Assembly: GCF_013302895.1 (NCBI RefSeq)
Contig: NZ_VJOK01000001.1
Span: 5,669,109-5,718,039 of the forward strand
Length of the DNA stretch: 48,931 nt
Direction of reading: 5' to 3'
From: Streptomyces albus subsp. chlorinus
Lineage (GTDB): Bacteria; Actinomycetota; Actinomycetes; Streptomycetales; Streptomycetaceae
The notes under the pieces were generated by a model. It did no database searches. It worked only from the letters and a program-made list of their open reading frames with translations, and was not told the DNA's origin. Positions within the stretch are counted from its first letter, which is position 1; every line of letters begins with the position of its first letter. Of this stretch, positions 1 through 9,134 are shown piece by piece. Position numbers and translations under genes: made by a program.

Positions 1-3000
1 AGCCGTAACGCCCGCGCGGGGTGGGCCGCTTGGCGCGGTGCGCCGTCGAACCTGCCGTACGGCCCGAACCCAGCAGCGCACGCAGCGGAGCGAGCGTGTC
101 CCCGGTGACCCGGCCCGACCACACCAGGTCCCACAGGGCCTCGGTCAGCTGCGGGTCGGCCGCCTCCGGAAGCGCGGCGCGCGCCCGTTCGGCGATCTGC
201 CGGAAGAACAGGCCGTAACCGCCCTCCAGCGCCGTCAGCACCGCCTGGTGAACGGGCGTCAGCTCCAGGGGGTGCGGGGGCGGCAGCAGGAGGGGCGCCG
301 CGTCGGCCAGGTGCAGACAGATCCAGCCGTCCTTGCCCGGCAGCGCGCCCGCACCCGCCCAGACGACCTCGCCCGAGGCGGTCAGTTCGTCCAGCATGGG
401 CGGCGCGTAGTCCGTCACCCGGCTGGGCAGCACCAGCTTCTCCAGCGCGGACGCCGGGACAGGCGCCCCCTGGAGCTGCTCGACGGTACGCAACAGCCCC
501 TCAACGCCGCGCAGGCTGCTGGTGCCCACGTGCTGCCACTGCGGCAGGAACGCGGCCAGCGTCTGCGGCGCGACCGGCTCCAGCTCCTGACGCAGCGCCG
601 CGAGGGAACGGCGGCGCAGCCGCCGCAGCACGCCCGCGTCGCACCACTCCTGGCCCACCCCGGAGGGATGGAACTCGCCCTGCACCAGACGTCCGCCGGC
701 CGCCAGCCGGTGCAGCGCGCCGTCCGCGACGGCCGTGCCCAGGCCGAAGCGGGCCGCGGCGTCCGCCGAGACGAACGGGCCGTGCGTACGGGCGTAGCGG
801 GCCAGCAGGTCACCCAGCGGGTCGGCGACCGGCTCGGTGAACGCCTCCGGTACGCCGACGGGCAGCGCGACCCCCAGTGCGTCCCGCAGCCGCCCCGCGT
901 CCTCGACGGCCGCCCAGTGCTCCCGGCCCCCGATGCGCACCCGGATGGCGCGCCGGGACGCCTCCAGCTCGGGCGCCCACCCGGGCTCGGCACCCCGCTC
1001 GGCCAGCTCCGCCGAGGTGAGCGGACCCAGCAGACGCAGCAGATCGGCGACACCCTCCACGTCCTTGATGCGGCGGTCCTCGGTGCGCCACTGGAGCTCG
1101 GCCTCCAGCTCCCGCAGCACATCGGCGTCCAGCAGCTCCCGCAGCTCCGCCTGGCCCAGCAGCTCCGACAGCAGCCGCGAGTCGAGGGAGAGCGCGGCGG
1201 CCCGGCGCTCGGCCAGCGGGGAGTCGCCCTCGTACAAGTACTGGGCGACATAGCCGAACAGCAGCGAGCGGGCGAACGGGGACGGCTCCGGGGTGGTGAC
1301 CTCCACCACCCGCACCCGGCGCGACTCGATGTCCCCCATCAGCTCCTTCAGACCCGGCACGTCGAACACGTCCTGGAGGCACTCGCGGACCGCCTCCAGG
1401 ATGATCGGGAAGGAGCCGAACTCGCTGGCCACCTGGAGCAGCTGTGAGGCACGCTGCCGCTGCTGCCACAAGGGTGTGCGTTTTCCCGGACTGCGGCGCG
1501 GCAGCAGCAGCGCCCGGGAGGCGCACTCGCGGAACCGGGCCGCGAACAGCGCGGAGCCCCCCACCTGGTCGGTGACCGTCTGCTCGATCTCGGCCTGGTC
1601 GAAGAGCACGTCCCCGACACCGATCGGCGGCTGGTCGGGATCGACGGGGAGGCCCTGGCCCAGCGTCCGCGGGGAGGTCGGCTGCGCGCCGGACAGGTCC
1701 AGCTCCATCAGCTCGGCGTCCGGCAGCCGCAGCACCAGCCCGTCGTCGGCGTGCATGACCTGCGCGTCCATGCCGTACCGCTCCGACAGCCGCGCCCCGA
1801 TGGCCAGCGCCCAGGGCGCGTGCACCTGTGCGCCGAAGGGAGAGTGCACCACGACCCGCCAGTCGCCCAGCTCGTCCCGGAAGCGCTCCACCACGATCGT
1901 CCGGTCGTCCGGGACGTGCCCCGCCGCCTCGCGCTGTTCGTCGAGGTAGGCCAGCAGGTTGTCCACCGCCAGGGCGTCCATCCCGGCCGCCCTCAGCCGC
2001 TCCTCAGCCCGCGGGCGGGCCAGCGAGCCGACCTCCCGCAGGAAGGCGCCCAGCGCACGCCCCAGCTCCAGCGGCCTGCCCAGCTGGTCGCCCCGCCAGA
2101 ACGGCAGCCGCCCCGGAACGCCGGGTGCCGGGGAGACCAGGACGCGGTCGCGGGTGATGTCCTCGATCCGCCAGGACGTCGTCCCCAGGGTGAAAACGTC
2201 GCCCACCCGCGACTCGTACACCATCTCCTCGTCCAGCTCCCCGACCCGGCCACCGCCCTTCTTCGGGTCGGCACCCGCCAGGAAGACCCCGAACAGTCCG
2301 CGGTCCGGGATGGTGCCGCCGGAGGTCACCGCCAGCCGCTGCGCGCCCGGACGGCCCGTGACCGTGTTCGCCACCCGGTCCCACACCAGCCGGGGGCGCA
2401 GCTCGGCGAACGCGTCGGAGGGATACCGCCCGGCGAGCATGTCCAGCACCGAGTGGTACGCCGACTCGGGCAGCGCCGCGAAGGGGGCGGCCCGCCGCAC
2501 CAGGGCCAGCAGCTCCTCCACATCCCAGGTGTCCACCGCCGTCATGGCGACGATCTGCTGGGCGAGGACGTCCAGCGGGTTGGCGGGCACGCGCAGCGCC
2601 TCGATGGCACCCTCGCGTATCCGCTCGGTGACCACCGCGGACTGCACCAGATCGCCCCGGTACTTGGGGAAGACCACGCCTGCCGAGACCGCACCCACCT
2701 GGTGCCCCGCCCGGCCCACGCGCTGGAGACCCGAGGCCACCGAGGGCGGGGACTCCACCTGGATGACCAGATCCACGGCGCCCATGTCGATACCCAGCTC
2801 CAGGCTGGAGGTGGCCACCACCGCGGGCAGCCTGCCCGCCTTGAGGTCCTCCTCGACCTGGGAGCGCTGCTCCTTGGAGACCGAGCCGTGGTGCGCCCGC
2901 GCCAGGAGCGGGGGCGCACCGGCGACCGCGCCCGCGTTGCCCATCAGCTCGGCGGGCGCATGGTCCTCCGGCATGGGCTCGCCCGTGGCGCGCTCGTAGG

Positions 3001-3934
3001 CGATCTCGTTCAGCCGGTTGCACAGCCGCTCGGCCAGCCGGCGCGAGTTGGCGAAGACGATGGTGGAACGGTGCTCCTGGATCAGGTCGGCGATCCGCTC
3101 CTCCACCGAGGGCCAGATCGAGGGCTTGCCCCCGCCGCCGGGCCCGCCGCCGTCCGGTCCGGCCGCGTCCTGGGCGGGGGAGCTGCCCAGCTCGCCCATG
3201 TCCTCCACAGGGACGACCACCGACAACTCGAACCGCTTGCCCGCGGGCGGCTGGACGATCGCGGCGTTCCGGCGGGGCGAGAGGAACCTGGCCACCTCGT
3301 CCACCGGGCGGACCGTCGCCGACAGCCCGATGCGCCGCGCGGGCCGCTCCAGCAGGTGGTCCAGCCGCTCCAGGGAGAGCGCTAGGTGGGCGCCGCGCTT
3401 GGTGCCCGCCACGGCGTGCACCTCGTCCACGATCACCGTCTCGACCCCCAAGAGCGCCTCCCGCGCGCTGGAGGTCAGCATCAGGAACAGCGACTCGGGG
3501 GTGGTGATGAGGATGTCCGGCGGACGGCGGGCGATCGACCGGCGCTCGGCCGCGGGCGTGTCACCCGAACGGATACCGACCTTGATCTCCGGCTCCGGCA
3601 GCCCGAGCCGGAGGGACTCCTGCCGGATGCCGGTCAGCGGGCTGCGCAGATTCCGCTCGACGTCCACGGCCAGCGCCTTCAGCGGTGACACGTACAGCAC
3701 CCGGCAGCGCTTGAGGGGATCGGCGGGCGGGGGCGTGGAGGCGAGCGCGTCCAGCGAGGCCAGGAAGGCGGCCAGCGTCTTCCCGGACCCGGTGGGTGCG
3801 ACGACCAGCGCGTCCGACTCCTCGGCGAGCGCACGCCAGGCCCCCTCCTGCGCGGAGGTGGGTTCGCTGAAGGCGCCCGTGAACCACGCACGGGTCGCCG
3901 GTGAGAAGGCGTCCAGCGCCGATGTCCGACCCAT
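1..3934 (-). CDS. lhr: Lhr-type ATP-dependent DNA helicase (3' end beyond window)
   Basis: Large superfamily 2 3'-5' DNA helicase of the Lhr family, thought to act in DNA repair. Reading from ATG at 3934, the frame stays open to the left edge (about 1311 residues; full Lhr proteins are about 1500), so the C-terminus is missing. Motifs in order: Walker A GSGKT at residues 49-53, DEVH box at 170-173, a SAT motif III, an ATSSLELGIDMG motif V and a QRVGRAGH motif VI, followed by the long Lhr winged-helix and C-terminal part. It is divergent from the AraC-type gene. The upstream DNA matches a LexA-independent damage promoter with its -10 only six bases from the ATG, so the mRNA is probably leaderless. 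Family assignment is firm; damage induction is inference. Confidence 0.93.
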   Translation of the reverse strand, partial: MGRTSALDAFSPATRAWFTGAFSEPTSAQEGAWRALAEESDALVVAPTGSGKTLAAFLASLDALASTPPPADPLKRCRVLYVSPLKALAVDVERNLRSPLTGIRQESLRLGLPEPEIKVGIRSGDTPAAERRSIARRPPDILITTPESLFLMLTSSAREALLGVETVIVDEVHAVAGTKRGAHLALSLERLDHLLERPARRIGLSATVRPVDEVARFLSPRRNAAIVQPPAGKRFELSVVVPVEDMGELGSSPAQDAAGPDGGGPGGGGKPSIWPSVEERIADLIQEHRSTIVFANSRRLAERLCNRLNEIAYERATGEPMPEDHAPAELMGNAGAVAGAPPLLARAHHGSVSKEQRSQVEEDLKAGRLPAVVATSSLELGIDMGAVDLVIQVESPPSVASGLQRVGRAGHQVGAVSAGVVFPKYRGDLVQSAVVTERIREGAIEALRVPANPLDVLAQQIVAMTAVDTWDVEELLALVRRAAPFAALPESAYHSVLDMLAGRYPSDAFAELRPRLVWDRVANTVTGRPGAQRLAVTSGGTIPDRGLFGVFLAGADPKKGGGRVGELDEEMVYESRVGDVFTLGTTSWRIEDITRDRVLVSPAPGVPGRLPFWRGDQLGRPLELGRALGAFLREVGSLARPRAEERLRAAGMDALAVDNLLAYLDEQREAAGHVPDDRTIVVERFRDELGDWRVVVHSPFGAQVHAPWALAIGARLSERYGMDAQVMHADDGLVLRLPDAELMELDLSGAQPTSPRTLGQGLPVDPDQPPIGVGDVLFDQAEIEQTVTDQVGGSALFAARFRECASRALLLPRRSPGKRTPLWQQRQRASQLLQVASEFGSFPIILEAVRECLQDVFDVPGLKELMGDIESRRVRVVEVTTPEPSPFARSLLFGYVAQYLYEGDSPLAERRAAALSLDSRLLSELLGQAELRELLDADVLRELEAELQWRTEDRRIKDVEGVADLLRLLGPLTSAELAERGAEPGWAPELEASRRAIRVRIGGREHWAAVEDAGRLRDALGVALPVGVPEAFTEPVADPLGDLLARYARTHGPFVSADAAARFGLGTAVADGALHRLAAGGRLVQGEFHPSGVGQEWCDAGVLRRLRRRSLAALRQELEPVAPQTLAAFLPQWQHVGTSSLRGVEGLLRTVEQLQGAPVPASALEKLVLPSRVTDYAPPMLDELTASGEVVWAGAGALPGKDGWICLHLADAAPLLLPPPHPLELTPVHQAVLTALEGGYGLFFRQIAERARAALPEAADPQLTEALWDLVWSGRVTGDTLAPLRALLGSGRTAGSTAHRAKRPTPRGRYG

Positions 3935-3940
3935 GCCCCC

Positions 3941-3963
3941 ATCGTGCAGCACGCCACTGACAG
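3941..3963 (-). promoter_or_regulatory. RecA-NDp/PafBC-like promoter of lhr
   Basis: On the minus strand the order is CTGTCAGTGG, seven bases, then CACGAT, ending six bases before the lhr ATG. The arrangement is the same 23 bases long as the elements before recA and the dinG-like gene. The mycobacterial LexA-independent damage promoter has the form TTGTCRGTGG, 7-8 bases, TANNNT. Here the -10 keeps A2 and T6 but has C for the first T, so it is the weakest of the three. Confidence 0.6.
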
Positions 3964-4045
3964 CGGCCCTCGGCTGTGGACGGTGCGAGGGGTCCGGCCG
4001 GTGCCGGACCGGCCTGCCGGGCGGGCCGGCGTGAGAATGGGGCGC

Positions 4046-4897
4046 ATGACGAACGGGGAGAGCGCGCACTACTGGCAGTCACCACGGCTGCCCGGCGTCG
4101 ACCTGCTGCGCGCACGCTACATACGGAAGACCTTCTCGCGGCACACCCATGGGACCTACGTCATCGCGGCGATCGTCGAGGGGGTCGAGGCCTTCCACCA
4201 CGGCGGGGGCGTCCACCGCGTCGGCCCCGGAGGGCTCGCCCTGATCAACCCGGACACCACGCACACCGGCCACGCGGGCATACCCGAGGGATGGCGTTAC
4301 GAGGTGCTCTACCCCGACCCCGCCCTGGTCTCCCGTATCGCCGCGGAGACCACCAGCATCCGCGGCACCCCGGGCTTCGCCGTCCCGGCCGCCCACGATC
4401 CGGCCTCCGTCCGCCACGTACGGGCCGTGCACCGCGCGCTGGAGGAGGGCAACGCGCTGGCGGCCGACAGCCACCTGCACGCTCTCGTCGCCCGGCTGCT
4501 GCGGCTGCACGGCCGCCCGCTCCCCGAGCGGACCGTCCGCATGGCCGGTGCCCGCGGGACGGCGCGGGCCCGCGCCATCCTGGAGGAGCGCATGGCCGAC
4601 CCTCCGTCGCTGGAGGCCCTCGCCGCCGAACTGGGGACCGGCCCCTTCGCACTGCTGCGTGCCTTCCGGCAGATGTACGGGATGCCGCCGCACGCCTGGC
4701 TGACGGACGCCCGGGTGCACCGCGCCCGCGCCCTGCTGGACGCGGGCATGCCGCCCGCCCGCACCGCGGTCGCCGTCGGGTTCACCGACCAGGCCCATCT
4801 GACGCGCCACTTCGGGCGGATCGTTGGCGTACCGCCGGGCGCTTACCAGCGGGGACGCGCAAGAATGTACAAGACCCGGGAACGCTCGGCTTCCTAG
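4046..4897 (+). CDS. AraC family transcriptional regulator
   Basis: About 283-residue AraC-type regulator. The N-terminal half looks like the cupin-type AraC ligand-binding domain: HTHGTYVIAAIVEG is followed by GPGGLALINPDTTHTGH, typical of the effector barrel. The C-terminal half holds the two helix-turn-helix units, ending with GFTDQAHLTRHFGRIVGVPPGAYQRG, the standard AraC second-HTH signature. ATG at 4046 was chosen because a GAGAAT -10-like hexamer ends seven bases upstream, suggesting a leaderless message; an in-frame ATG at 4037 is the alternative. The azlC/azlD pair follows directly, so the likely target is that exporter. The ligand is unknown. Confidence 0.88.
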   Translation: MTNGESAHYWQSPRLPGVDLLRARYIRKTFSRHTHGTYVIAAIVEGVEAFHHGGGVHRVGPGGLALINPDTTHTGHAGIPEGWRYEVLYPDPALVSRIAAETTSIRGTPGFAVPAAHDPASVRHVRAVHRALEEGNALAADSHLHALVARLLRLHGRPLPERTVRMAGARGTARARAILEERMADPPSLEALAAELGTGPFALLRAFRQMYGMPPHAWLTDARVHRARALLDAGMPPARTAVAVGFTDQAHLTRHFGRIVGVPPGAYQRGRARMYKTRERSAS

Positions 4898-4907
4898 CGT
4901 GGCGCCC

Positions 4908-5990
4908 GTGCCACAGCGAAGAGAAACCAGCGACACACGCGGAACGTCCGACGTCCGCGAAGCCTGCGACCTCCCCGAAGACCAGGGAACCGGTGAAGCG
5001 CGCGGTCGGCAGGGCACCGCCGTCCCCCGCACCCCGGCGATGCCGGACGAGACCCGCGCACCCGGCACCGGCTCCCCGCCCGCCCACGGTCCCCGGCAGG
5101 TCGCGGCTCCCGGCCCTCACGAGACGGACAGGTCCACCGGTCCCCGTGCCGCGGACACCGCCGGCAGCGGCCCGACGGACGAGCCGGGCGAGGGTGCGGG
5201 CGGACAGGGCGACCGTGCCGTCGTACGGGACGCGCTCGGCGTCGGCATCGCCGTGGGCCTCTCCGGCTTCGCCTTCGGGGTGACCGCGGCGGGTTCCGGC
5301 ATCAGCCTCGCGCAGATGTGCGCGCTGAGCTTCTTCGTCTTCACCGGCGCCTCCCAGTTCGCCCTCGTCAGCGCACTGGCCGCCGGAGGGAGTCCGCTCA
5401 CCGCGGCGGCCGGCGCGTTCTTCCTGGGCACCAGGAACGCCTTCTACGGGCTGCGGCTGTCGGGACTGCTGGGGCTGCGCCCCGGCCCCCGCCTGGCCGC
5501 CGCGCACTGGGTGATCGACGAGACCTCGGCCGTCGCCCTCGCGCAGCGCGGCCGGCGCGCCGGCCGGCTCGGTTTCACCGTCACCGGAGCGACGCTCTTC
5601 CTCCTGTGGAACCTCACCACCCTGCTCGGGGCGCTGGGAGCCGAGGCGCTCGGCGACACCGGGGCGTGGGGCCTGGACGCGGCGGGACCGGCCGCCTTCC
5701 TTGCGCTGCTGGCCCCCATGCTCCGCACCGGGGTCGAACGTGTGACAGCGGCGCTCGCCGCCTGCCTCGGCCTGGGACTCCTGCCGGTGCTGCCCGCCGG
5801 TGTGCCGGTACTCGTGGCAGCGCTGGCGGCGCCCGCGGTCCTGTTCGCACACAGCCGCACACCGGTGGGGAGAGCGGCCGGCGGACGAGCGGTGAGCGTG
5901 GACGGGACCGCGGAGAGCGTGGACGGGAGAGCGAAGAGCGTCAGTGGGCCGGTGGAGAGCGCCCGTGTGACCAAGGAGGAGGACCAGTGA
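4908..5990 (+). CDS. azlC: AzlC family branched-chain amino acid exporter, large subunit
   Basis: Membrane protein of the AzlC family, which together with AzlD exports branched-chain amino acids or analogues. The first ~105 residues are hydrophilic, rich in T, P, G and R, and look disordered. The hydrophobic core then begins (VRDALGVGIAVGLSGFAFG) and carries the family segment SFFVFTGASQFA and the FFLGTRNAFYGLRL stretch. The C-terminus is a polar tail of near-repeats (SVDGTAESVDGRAKSV) absent from typical family members. GTG at 4908 was chosen because TAGCGT ends seven bases upstream, leaving a leaderless transcript; GTG 4899 or ATG 5040 are possible. The stop overlaps the azlD start by four bases. 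Confidence 0.85.
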   Translation: MPQRRETSDTRGTSDVREACDLPEDQGTGEARGRQGTAVPRTPAMPDETRAPGTGSPPAHGPRQVAAPGPHETDRSTGPRAADTAGSGPTDEPGEGAGGQGDRAVVRDALGVGIAVGLSGFAFGVTAAGSGISLAQMCALSFFVFTGASQFALVSALAAGGSPLTAAAGAFFLGTRNAFYGLRLSGLLGLRPGPRLAAAHWVIDETSAVALAQRGRRAGRLGFTVTGATLFLLWNLTTLLGALGAEALGDTGAWGLDAAGPAAFLALLAPMLRTGVERVTAALAACLGLGLLPVLPAGVPVLVAALAAPAVLFAHSRTPVGRAAGGRAVSVDGTAESVDGRAKSVSGPVESARVTKEEDQ

Positions 5991-6292
5991 GTGTGTGGAC
6001 AGCCATCGTGGTCACCGCTGTGGGCTGCTATCTGGTGAAGCTGCTCGGCCTGTCGGTGCCCGCAGGGGTGCTGGAACGGCCGGTGGTCAGGCGGCTCGCC
6101 GCACTGCTGCCGGTGGCCCTGCTGGCGGCCCTGACCGCGCAGCAGACGTTCGCCGACCAGACGGACCTGGTGCTCGACGCCCGTGCCGCCGGGCTGGCGG
6201 CAGCCGGTCTCGCACTTGTTCTGCGGGCGCCCTTCCTCGTGGTCGTCGCGACAGCCGTGCTGGTCACGGCGGGAGTGCGCGCCCTGGGCTGA
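5987..6292 (+). CDS. azlD: AzlD family small exporter subunit
   Basis: Protein of 101 residues with several hydrophobic segments (VWTAIVVTAVGCYLVKLLG, LAALLPVALLAALTA and a hydrophobic C-terminus), matching AzlD, the small partner of AzlC in branched-chain amino acid export. It starts at GTG 5987, inside the azlC stop region (GTGA overlap), with an AAGGAGGAGG ribosome-binding sequence just upstream, so the two are translationally coupled. It is convergent with the toroid-protein gene 42 bases downstream. Confidence 0.87.
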   Translation: MSVWTAIVVTAVGCYLVKLLGLSVPAGVLERPVVRRLAALLPVALLAALTAQQTFADQTDLVLDARAAGLAAAGLALVLRAPFLVVVATAVLVTAGVRALG

Positions 6293-6334
6293 CGAAGCGC
6301 CCGCTCAGGGGAGCAGCTGTTCGGAGGAGTCCCG

Positions 6335-7240
6335 TCACAGCCGTCCGAACGCGCGCAGGGTGCGCAGGGCCTCCAGGGTGACCAGGGGGCGGCCCTCCAG
6401 CGCCGTTCCGGGAGCCCATGCGCGCCAGTTGATGTCCCACCCGCCGTCGTCCCGCTGGCGGCCGAGCAGGTGGTCGAGACCGCGCTCCAGTTCCGTGTCG
6501 GTGAACCAGCGGCGGGCCAGCGAGTCCGGACCGCGGACGAAGTCGGTCACGTAATGGTGCTCTCCTGGCGCGTATCCGTCCGGTACGGGGACGTCCTCGG
6601 CACGGTCCGGATCGGTCACCACCAGCTGCTGCTCCCTCACGAGCGTCCCCAGCCGTGCGGCCGCGGCCTCGGCGCGCGGCCGGTCCGGTACGCCGTCGAG
6701 GAAGGCGAGCGCGGCCACCACCTCGTACGGGTGGGTCTTGTCCAGGGTCTCGATGGTGTGCCAGCAGTAGTCCGTCGCCCGGAAGAGCCAGGCGTGCCAG
6801 ACGCTGTTGCGGTGGAGGGTGCCCACCACCGGACCGGTCGCCAGCAGAGCGCTCGGTGGTGACTCCACCACCGGGATCCACGGGGCGGCCGGGTAGCCGC
6901 GCAGCGAGGGATGCACGGCGGGCAGGGCGCCGTCCGGTGTGGAGACCGCTGTCAGGTACCGGCCGATGCGCTCGACCCGCTGACCCGCGCACCGGCCGAT
7001 CTCGTCCAGCACGCGGACGGCCGTGGCGGTGTGCAGCGGCTGGCTCACCGGTCCGCGCAGGTCGGGTTCCAGCGCGTGCCCGTAGCCGCCGTCGGCGTTG
7101 CGGTACGCGTCGAGCGCCGTCTCCACCGCACTCGGGTCGCCGTCCAGGAAGGCGTGCTCGAAGCGTCGTTGTTCCAGCACGCGTGCCGTCAGCCAGATGA
7201 AGTTCTCCGCACGGGAGAGAACCGAACCAGAGGGAGCCAT
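6335..7240 (-). CDS. Prenyltransferase/squalene-cyclase-like alpha/alpha-toroid protein
   Basis: Protein of 301 residues without signal peptide or membrane segment. Repeated motifs such as ALDAYRNADGGYGHALEPDL and LLGRQRDDGGWDINW resemble the QW-like repeats of the squalene-hopene cyclase and prenyltransferase alpha/alpha-toroid fold. The catalytic DXDD motif of class II terpene cyclases is not seen, so a true cyclase is unlikely and the function is unknown. ATG 7240 was preferred to the upstream in-frame start at 7294 because TACGGT on the minus strand ends six bases before it, indicating a leaderless mRNA. Many Streptomyces carry such a gene near recA. Confidence 0.75.
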   Translation of the reverse strand: MAPSGSVLSRAENFIWLTARVLEQRRFEHAFLDGDPSAVETALDAYRNADGGYGHALEPDLRGPVSQPLHTATAVRVLDEIGRCAGQRVERIGRYLTAVSTPDGALPAVHPSLRGYPAAPWIPVVESPPSALLATGPVVGTLHRNSVWHAWLFRATDYCWHTIETLDKTHPYEVVAALAFLDGVPDRPRAEAAAARLGTLVREQQLVVTDPDRAEDVPVPDGYAPGEHHYVTDFVRGPDSLARRWFTDTELERGLDHLLGRQRDDGGWDINWRAWAPGTALEGRPLVTLEALRTLRAFGRL

Positions 7241-7319
7241 TCTCCGACCGTAGGCCGGGACGGCGCCCCGGTCACGGCTGTGGGCGAGAGCCAACCCTCA
7301 AGGGCGGGATACTGGAGTC

Positions 7320-7514
7320 ATGCGGTTGACGGACTTCTGGCAGCGAATGGCGGAGCACTTCGGCGAGGCGTACGCGGACTCTTTCGCGCGTGACTTCGTC
7401 ATGTCCGGACTCGGCGGCCGGACCGTCAACGAGGCGCTCGCGGCGGGCTGGGAGGCGAAGGACGTCTGGCGGATGGTGTGCGACGTCATGGGGGTGCCCG
7501 CCGACAAGCGGTGA
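7320..7514 (+). CDS. DUF3046 family protein
   Basis: Small 64-residue protein starting MRLTDFWQRMAEHFG and ending with DVWRMVCDVMGVPADKR. This is the DUF3046 family, an actinobacterial protein of unknown function that is regularly encoded just before recA. No membrane segment, cysteine pair or catalytic motif is visible. A GATACT -10-like hexamer at 7308-7313 ends six bases before the ATG, so the transcript is likely leaderless. The constant position next to recA suggests a DNA-metabolism link, but this is only association. Confidence 0.85.
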   Translation: MRLTDFWQRMAEHFGEAYADSFARDFVMSGLGGRTVNEALAAGWEAKDVWRMVCDVMGVPADKR

Positions 7515-7557
7515 GTCGTTTACGGGGTGGTGTGCCCCATGACGCGAGACTTGCCCG

Positions 7558-8979
7558 GTGGGCGCACCAGACGACGGCGACCGGAACCGCGACGAGGGCG
7601 GTGACCGGAGGCAGGGCGGGACCGGCGGACGGAAGCGGCGGCCTCGTCGGTCCTCCGCGCACCGGCGCGACGACGCGCGCAGCAGTGCCGGACGTGCCGG
7701 CGGCGCGCGTGACGGGAACGGACGCGGTGCCCCCGGACGGGAGGACGACGCGAGCCGCCACGTCCGGCCCGGGTTTCCCGGCGCGGCGGAGCCGCGGCTC
7801 CCGGAGGGCGAGGGGCGCAAGCCACCGGACGGGGACCGCGAACCGCGGCCTGCCATGCCGCGCTGGCTGCCGCGCGCCTTCGTGCTGGCCCTGGCCCTCC
7901 TCGGGGCGTATCACCTGCTGAGCTGGGCGTTCCTGCGCGTCCTGGAGCTGCTCCTGGACGTGCTGATCGCGTTCTTCCTGGCGTTGGCCATGGAACCCCC
8001 CGTCGCGGCCCTGGCCCGGCACGGGGTGCGGCGCGGGCCGGGCACCGCGCTGGTCTCGCTGCTCCTCCTGGTGGCGGCGGCCGGGTTCTTCTTCGCGCTC
8101 GGCTCGCTCTTCGTCGAGCAGGTCAGCCGCCTGGCCGAGAACCTGCCCCGGTACGTCTCCGAGGTCCTCCACTGGAGCAACGCCCACTTCCACACGGACC
8201 TCGACGTGGACAAGCTCCGCTCCCGGCTCGTCCACTCCGGCTGGGTGCGCGGTTTCCTGCGCAGCGGTGCCAGCAACGTGTGGGGAGTCTCGGCGACCCT
8301 GCTGAGCGTGGTCTTCCACCTGCTGACGGTCGCCCTGTTCACGTTCTACTTCGCGGCGGAAGGCCCCAGGCTGCGGGCGGCACTGTGCTCGGTGCTGCCG
8401 CCGGCCCAGCAGGCCGAGGTGCTGCGCGCATGGGAGATCGCCGTCGCCAAGACCGGGGGGTACATCTACTCGCGCGCCCTGATGGCCCTGGTCTCCGCTG
8501 TCGCCCACTACGTCTTCCTGGAACTGCTCGGCATCCCGTACGCCGCGGCCCTGGGCGTCTGGGTCGGGGTGCTGTCCCAGTTCGTGCCGACCGTCGGCAC
8601 CTACATCGCCGGAGCGCTGCCGCTGCTGATCGCCTTCACCGTGGATCCTTGGTCGGCTTTGTGGGTGTTTGTCTTCATTGTTCTGTATCAACAGTTTGAA
8701 AACTATGTTCTTCAGCCGCGCATCACCGCCAGGACGGTGGACATCCACCCCGCCGTGGCCTTCGGCTCGGTGATCGCGGGCACGTCCCTGCTGGGCGTGG
8801 TGGGCGCCCTGATCGCGGTCCCGGCCACGGCGACGCTTCAGGGCTTCCTCGGCGCGTACGTGAGGCGTTACAAGGTTCCCGACGTGAGCGTGGGGGACGG
8901 ATCGCGGGGTGGAAAAGGGTTCCGAGGGTGGCTGCCGCGGCGCCGGTCAGCGGTGCGCCGTCGGGGGCCCGAGCGGTGA
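7558..8979 (+). CDS. AI-2E family (PerM-like) transporter
   Basis: Membrane protein of the AI-2E/PerM family (TqsA, YdiK and sodium/proton antiporter relatives). The first ~100 residues are hydrophilic and strongly basic (R/D/G-rich). The hydrophobic core begins at MPRWLPRAFVLALALLGAY and continues through FLALAMEPPVAALARHGVRRGPGTAL, a typical first-half signature, to the C-terminal segment YQQFENYVLQPRITARTVDIHPAVAFGSVIAG, which is strongly diagnostic. From GTG 7558 the product is 473 residues; ATG 7855 would give 374, the usual family length. The GTG is kept because GAGACT ends six bases upstream, as it also does before miaA. Substrate unknown. Confidence 0.87.
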   Translation: MGAPDDGDRNRDEGGDRRQGGTGGRKRRPRRSSAHRRDDARSSAGRAGGARDGNGRGAPGREDDASRHVRPGFPGAAEPRLPEGEGRKPPDGDREPRPAMPRWLPRAFVLALALLGAYHLLSWAFLRVLELLLDVLIAFFLALAMEPPVAALARHGVRRGPGTALVSLLLLVAAAGFFFALGSLFVEQVSRLAENLPRYVSEVLHWSNAHFHTDLDVDKLRSRLVHSGWVRGFLRSGASNVWGVSATLLSVVFHLLTVALFTFYFAAEGPRLRAALCSVLPPAQQAEVLRAWEIAVAKTGGYIYSRALMALVSAVAHYVFLELLGIPYAAALGVWVGVLSQFVPTVGTYIAGALPLLIAFTVDPWSALWVFVFIVLYQQFENYVLQPRITARTVDIHPAVAFGSVIAGTSLLGVVGALIAVPATATLQGFLGAYVRRYKVPDVSVGDGSRGGKGFRGWLPRRRSAVRRRGPER

Positions 8980-9043
8980 ACTGCTGCTGAGAAGCGCCGC
9001 TGACCTGGGTTTTTGCGGGTTTTCCACAGGAATGCGGTGCGAC

Positions 9044-9073
9044 TTGACTCAAAAATCGAACATCGATTCTTAT
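9044..9073 (+). promoter_or_regulatory. recA promoter with LexA (SOS) box
   Basis: A TTGACT -35-like hexamer at 9044-9049 is followed 18 bases later by TCTTAT at 9068-9073. Between them, 9057-9070 reads CGAACATCGATTCT, close to the CGAAC-N4-GTTCG LexA operator of Gram-positive bacteria and actinomycetes (two mismatches in the right arm). LexA bound here would block this promoter, giving classical SOS control of recA-recX. Confidence 0.75.
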
Positions 9074-9134
9074 GGAGGCTCCGGCGAGCACGCCCGCTCA
9101 GGCCCACGGCCCAGGGAGCGCGGGTCCGGACCGA

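Noticed and set aside
38..1447. Long plus-strand open frame opposite lhr
   Set aside because: It is antisense to the helicase frame, R/Q-rich with no domain; GC-rich DNA opens such frames by composition. The same holds for 1751-3385.
3188..3215. Another RecA-NDp-like match (TTGTCGGTGG on the minus strand)
   Set aside because: It lies inside the lhr coding sequence and has no TANNNT at the right distance.
5318..5986. Long upstream part of the azlD frame
   Set aside because: Overlaps azlC entirely in another frame and is R/G/A-rich shadow; GTG 5987 has a strong ribosome-binding site.
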